A stretch of DNA of 64,000 nt from Shewanella marisflavi (GTDB lineage Bacteria > Pseudomonadota > Gammaproteobacteria > Enterobacterales > Shewanellaceae): assembly GCF_023283925.1 (NCBI RefSeq), contig NZ_JAKIKX010000011.1, positions 1 through 64,000 on the forward strand. The letters are read 5' to 3'. This document shows positions 60,898 through 64,000 of the stretch, in pieces (the stretch's first letter is position 1; each line of letters opens with the position of its first letter). Position numbers and translations under genes: made by a program. Under the pieces are notes generated by a model. It ran no database searches, had not been told where the DNA came from, and worked only from the letters and a program-made list of their open reading frames with translations.

Positions 60898-62268
60898 TTA
60901 GTTAAGCAGCAGTAGGCTACCTAGTCCAAGGAAGATGAAGAAGCCCACCACATCGGTCACAGTGGTCAGGATCACCGAGCCTGCCACCGCAGGATCGATA
61001 CGCATCTGCTTGAGCACGAAAGGGATCACTGTGCCCGATGACGCTGCCGCCAGACTATTGAAGACGATCGCCACAAAGATGATGCCACCCAGCGCCCAGG
61101 AGCTAAACCACCAACTGACCACTAGGCCAATCAATGCGCCTAGCAGCACACCATTGAAGGCGGCAATCTTGAGTTCTTTGTCCAGTAGCAGAGTCAAGTT
61201 GCTGCGTTTCAAGTGGTTGAGCGCAATACCTCTAAGCGCTACCGCTAAGGTCTGACTGCCGGCGATACCGCCCATACTGGCGACGACAGGCATTAAAATG
61301 GCCAGTGCCACCACCTGTTGCAAGGCATCGCCAAACAGGCCGATCACCCAGGAGGCGAGAAAGGCCGTCAGCAAGTTGGTCGTCAGCCAGATGGCTCGCA
61401 TACGCGCCGCAACCCCTACAGGGGTAAAGAGGTCTTCCTCATCCTGGGGGGTCTCAGACACCAACACCTCCAGGCTTCGTTCCTTGAGGCGGTGCATCAG
61501 GGTGGAGAGCGCGATAGCACCGATGATCTTGCCGCCTTTTTCAACCGGTACCCAGGCAAAGCCTGCCACCGGATTAAACTGCTGCGCCGCCTGAGTGATA
61601 TCCAGCTCATCGCCGATGGCTTCTAGTTCGGTAATGCATTCGGCCAGCGGAGTGGCGGGATCCTCGCGATAGAGCTGCTCCAGGGTGCAGCCACCATGAA
61701 ACTGTCCCTCGGCATCCACGGCGTAAACCGCTACGTATTCGCGCTGCTTCTGTCGGTTGAGACGGTCTAACACCCGGCCAACGGTTGCCGTAGGGCGTGA
61801 GCGTAAGATGTTGTTGTTAAGGTAACGACCAACCGCCTCATCCTGATAGCTCAGTGCCTGCTGCATCTGCTCTGTGGTGAGGGCTTCTTGCTGATCCAGA
61901 TAATCTTCGACTATGTCGCTAGGTAGGATCTCGGCGAAGGTGAGGATATCTATCTCAGAGATACGTCTCGCCAATCCTTGGAGCTGCTCTGGGCTGAGTA
62001 GATCGAGTACGTGGCGTGCGGTTTCATAGTGCAGCAGGTGCAGTATGGGCCAGCCTCTCTCTACCGGGATCTTACGGCAGATGGGCGAACGATATTGATC
62101 GCTGACCGACTCCAGCAGGTCGGCCAGATCGGCATCGGAATAGTCGCTGATAAAGCCAAGTGAGGGCAGTTCCTCGGCCTCGGGATGACTGACAATGTCG
62201 ATGACGCGGGCGAGAAGATCGTCTCTGGCCGCTTGATCTGCTTGTGGTGAGGTGTCTGGCATTGTCAT
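60898..62268 (-). CDS. mgtE: Magnesium transporter MgtE
   Basis: A 456-residue Mg2+ channel. A cytoplasmic MgtE N domain (about 20-130), a CBS pair (about 135-265) and a five-helix membrane domain (about 290-456) are in order. The pore-lining TTVTDVVGFFIFLGLG with its aspartate is intact. The normally conserved GGNAG motif reads MGGIAGSQT, with Ile for Asn. The ATG at 62268 has AAGGA about 8 bases upstream. A GC-rich hairpin (60851-60873) follows the stop but lacks a T-run. Confidence 0.92.
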   Translation of the reverse strand: MTMPDTSPQADQAARDDLLARVIDIVSHPEAEELPSLGFISDYSDADLADLLESVSDQYRSPICRKIPVERGWPILHLLHYETARHVLDLLSPEQLQGLARRISEIDILTFAEILPSDIVEDYLDQQEALTTEQMQQALSYQDEAVGRYLNNNILRSRPTATVGRVLDRLNRQKQREYVAVYAVDAEGQFHGGCTLEQLYREDPATPLAECITELEAIGDELDITQAAQQFNPVAGFAWVPVEKGGKIIGAIALSTLMHRLKERSLEVLVSETPQDEEDLFTPVGVAARMRAIWLTTNLLTAFLASWVIGLFGDALQQVVALAILMPVVASMGGIAGSQTLAVALRGIALNHLKRSNLTLLLDKELKIAAFNGVLLGALIGLVVSWWFSSWALGGIIFVAIVFNSLAAASSGTVIPFVLKQMRIDPAVAGSVILTTVTDVVGFFIFLGLGSLLLLN

Positions 62269-62390
62269 AGTTGATGTCCTTGGGTGAACTTGAGGGACAG
62301 TTTAAGGCAAAGACCTTAACTAAACCATTGAAAAACTGGGTTAATCAAAGTCTGGCTGTTGCACATCGGCGTCATTGAAAGCTTACGGCA

Positions 62391-62419
62391 GTAAAAGTGC
62401 TTGCCTAAGGCAAGCACTT
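62391..62419 (-). terminator. Terminator of the rimK-linked operon
   Basis: A perfect 11-bp stem (AAGTGCTTGCC / GGCAAGCACTT) with a TAA loop lies 6 bp after the protease gene stop on the minus strand, followed by TTTT. Confidence 0.75.
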
Positions 62420-62425
62420 AGATGG

Positions 62426-62851
62426 CTAGACGTTGATCAGAAAACTCTCCGACGGGTCTACCAGAACGCGATCGCCCATCGCCTCTCTGCCCAGTAGCAT
62501 CAGATAGGTCATGTCCTGACGATTACTCAGAGTTAGCTCTATGGGCCACTCATGCTCTCCCAGCTTGAGGGTGGTTTCGATCACGCAGCGCTGCTCCACT
62601 TCGCCATTGGAGGACTTGATGCGGCGTGAGTCATGTACCGGAGCCTTACAATGGACTATCTGCTCGAGATCATAAACATCCGGGTGCAGGTCGAAGGCGA
62701 CATAGGGGCGACCACCTACTTTGATCCGCTTGAGATTGTCCACATGCAGGGCGGAGGTCTTGGCGCCGGTGTCGATGCGCACATGCAGATCCTTGATGCC
62801 GAGATCCGGCAGATCGCATGCCTCTAAGTTGCCTATGATGATCTTGTTCAT
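62426..62851 (-). CDS. RimK-associated retropepsin-like protease
   Basis: A 141-residue aspartic-type protease fold (COG4067, often called ATP-dependent zinc protease). DLHVRIDTGAKTSALHV contains the DTGA active-site motif, and VLLGREAM-like (here MLLGREAMG) is the second hydrophobic-Gly signature. In Pseudomonas RimB, of this family, works with RimK in glutamate tailing of ribosomal protein S6. It is the last gene of a three-gene operon, 32 bp after the deacylase-like gene. Confidence 0.85.
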   Translation of the reverse strand: MNKIIIGNLEACDLPDLGIKDLHVRIDTGAKTSALHVDNLKRIKVGGRPYVAFDLHPDVYDLEQIVHCKAPVHDSRRIKSSNGEVEQRCVIETTLKLGEHEWPIELTLSNRQDMTYLMLLGREAMGDRVLVDPSESFLINV

Positions 62852-62883
62852 CCGTTATTCTTCCTTTAGCGTCAGGCCGCGAC

Positions 62884-63906
62884 CTAGATGGTCTGGGTGG
62901 TCAGCGGCATTATCTGATCGTTCATTATCTCAATATGTTCGGCCACCTCATCGGCGGCGCTGCCAAAATAGGCCACATGGAACATGGCGTCTCCCTCCAG
63001 CACTAGGGGGATGTTCTGTTTGCCGATGACAATTCCCGCCCGGTTGGATACCACGCTCTGGATCAGTTCGCCCAAGGGGCTGTTGATCTCCGCCAGTACC
63101 TCACCTTTTTCGACATGGGCCCCTAGCTTGGCAAACTCACAAACAAAGCCGCTGGCCGAGGCGCGGGTCCAGTCGCTGCGGTTGGCGATAAAGGGCTCTA
63201 TCTTCTTGCGCAGGCGGCGCTTACGTACCAGCCCAAGTGATGACAGTACATTGAGAATACCGCGCTCACCCGTCTGGATCGACAGCTCGTCGAATCTGAG
63301 CGCCTGGCCCGCTTCATACAGTAGTACTCGTGTGCCCTTGTTGACGGCGGATTCCCGCAGTGAGCCGTCGCGCACATTGGCGTTGAGCAGCACTGGCACG
63401 CCGAAGGCCTGGGCCAGTGCCAGTGTCTGTTCGTCATCCAGGTTAGCGCGGATCTGCGGCAGGTTAGATCTGTGGATCGCCCCGGTATGTAGGTCGATGC
63501 CGTAGTCGCAGTGCTGCACTATGCTGTTTAAGAAGGTATGCGCCACCCTGCCAGCCAGTGAGCCCTTGGGGGAGCCCGGAAAACAGCGGTTAAGGTCGCG
63601 TCTGTCTGGCATATAACGGCTCTGGTTCAGCACCCCATAAACATTGACCATGGGGACTAAGATCAATGTTCCCTTTAGCAACTTGAGCTTGCTCTGGATC
63701 AGGCGGCGGATGATCTCAATACCATTGAGTTCATCGCCATGTACCGCGGCGCTGACAAACACCTTAGGGCCATCCTTCTTAGCCCGGATCACATGGACCG
63801 GAATCGAGACCTGAGTGTCAGTATAAAGACTGGCCACAGGTAGTTCGAGCTGCTGCTGGGTGCCGGGGAGAATGTCGACCCCGGCTATGGTTAGCGCTGA
63901 ATTCAT
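62884..63906 (-). CDS. Succinylglutamate desuccinylase/aspartoacylase family protein
   Basis: A 340-residue M14-type zinc deacylase (COG3608). VSAAVHGDELNGIEI holds the zinc H-x-x-E, and GIDLHTGAIHRS a further histidine. The C-terminal domain is a lipoyl-like barrel (GAHVEKGEVLAEINSPLGE). Its ATG directly follows the rimK stop (TAAATG), so translation is coupled. The link to RimK and the protease suggests a role in processing glutamylated S6 or a related peptide; this is inference from context. Confidence 0.87.
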   Translation of the reverse strand: MNSALTIAGVDILPGTQQQLELPVASLYTDTQVSIPVHVIRAKKDGPKVFVSAAVHGDELNGIEIIRRLIQSKLKLLKGTLILVPMVNVYGVLNQSRYMPDRRDLNRCFPGSPKGSLAGRVAHTFLNSIVQHCDYGIDLHTGAIHRSNLPQIRANLDDEQTLALAQAFGVPVLLNANVRDGSLRESAVNKGTRVLLYEAGQALRFDELSIQTGERGILNVLSSLGLVRKRRLRKKIEPFIANRSDWTRASASGFVCEFAKLGAHVEKGEVLAEINSPLGELIQSVVSNRAGIVIGKQNIPLVLEGDAMFHVAYFGSAADEVAEHIEIMNDQIMPLTTQTI

Positions 63907-64000
63907 TTAGCCTTTTCCGCGAGTTCTATTGGCGTTGGGTTTCGCCTTTTTCTCAATAAATTCATAGATCAGTCCGGCCACATCTTTACTGGTCGCCTGT
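63907..64000 (-). CDS. rimK: RimK C-terminus (partial, cut by window edge)
   Basis: The last 31 codons read ...TSKDVAGLIYEFIEKK and end in a basic tail GKG before TAA. This matches the end of RimK (E. coli ends with GKDIAGKIIRSIE...), the ATP-grasp ligase that adds glutamates to ribosomal protein S6. The rest of the gene lies beyond 64000. It is too short for its own entry from reading-frame length alone; the call rests on tail similarity and operon context. Confidence 0.8.
   Translation of the reverse strand, partial: QATSKDVAGLIYEFIEKKAKPNANRTRGKG

Noticed and set aside
1..64000. Insertion sequences, prophage, CRISPR or integron elements
   Set aside because: No transposase, integrase, phage structural gene or regularly spaced repeats were seen on either strand.

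Overview
The window looks like chromosomal DNA of a marine gammaproteobacterium of the Shewanella type. This is inferred from protein content and gene order: polA, Spot 42 RNA and engB sit together; RyhB RNA lies between a two-component sensor kinase and a GNAT gene; and GlpG/GlpE, Kbl/Tdh, WaaA and KdkA follow the usual gammaproteobacterial families. No phage, insertion sequence, CRISPR array or rRNA gene was seen. Coding density is high and nearly all genes are intact.

Layout. 1-0.6 kb: the 3' end of a tRNA-Asp gene, its terminator and an unexplained gap. 0.6-12 kb: a GGDEF/EAL c-di-GMP protein, a lysophospholipase-like hydrolase, a DUF885 lipoprotein, adenosine deaminase, HemN, DUF2489, YihI, a methyltransferase, a small regulated transcription unit of unknown role, and cytochrome c4. 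12-21 kb: EngB, a possible new sRNA, Spot 42, DNA polymerase I, ElbB, GlpG/GlpE, the threonine catabolism pair kbl-tdh and a TetR regulator. 22-37.3 kb: an envelope polysaccharide region with WaaA, KdkA, dTDP-rhamnose genes (rmlC, rmlB, rmlD, no rmlA), six glycosyltransferases, a CDP-glycerol route (TagD-like plus glycerophosphotransferase), CoaD and a Wzi-like outer membrane protein. 37.4-44.4 kb: MutM, a small membrane protein, then a minus-strand tungstate/molybdopterin operon tupABC-mobA-mobB/moeA-moaA. 44.7-48.2 kb: a divergent sigma-54 response regulator and its kinase. 48.2-52 kb: RyhB RNA, a GNAT enzyme, the queuosine-precursor transporter YhhQ with a probable preQ1 riboswitch, a periplasmic binding protein and MenF.

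52.3-58.1 kb holds the most unusual unit: a same-strand run of a TonB-dependent receptor with a 41-residue Gly-Ser repeat, a fused double ECF ATPase, an EcfT subunit, a likely S component, a short TiaS-like protein and a 68-residue CxxC protein. I read this as an uptake and processing system for an unknown scarce compound. 58.3-64 kb: an HD-GYP phosphodiesterase, a 63-residue membrane protein overlapping a YeiH-family gene tail to tail, MgtE, and a rimK-linked operon cut by the window edge.

The main regulatory readings are: a canonical -24/-12 promoter in front of tupA that faces the adjacent sigma-54 activator; Fur control of RyhB; a preQ1 switch on yhhQ; and a strong promoter with CRP-like and LiuR-like sites in front of the small orphan unit near 11 kb. 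Start codons were moved from the longest reading frame where a Shine-Dalgarno sequence, signal peptide or family N-terminus supported it.
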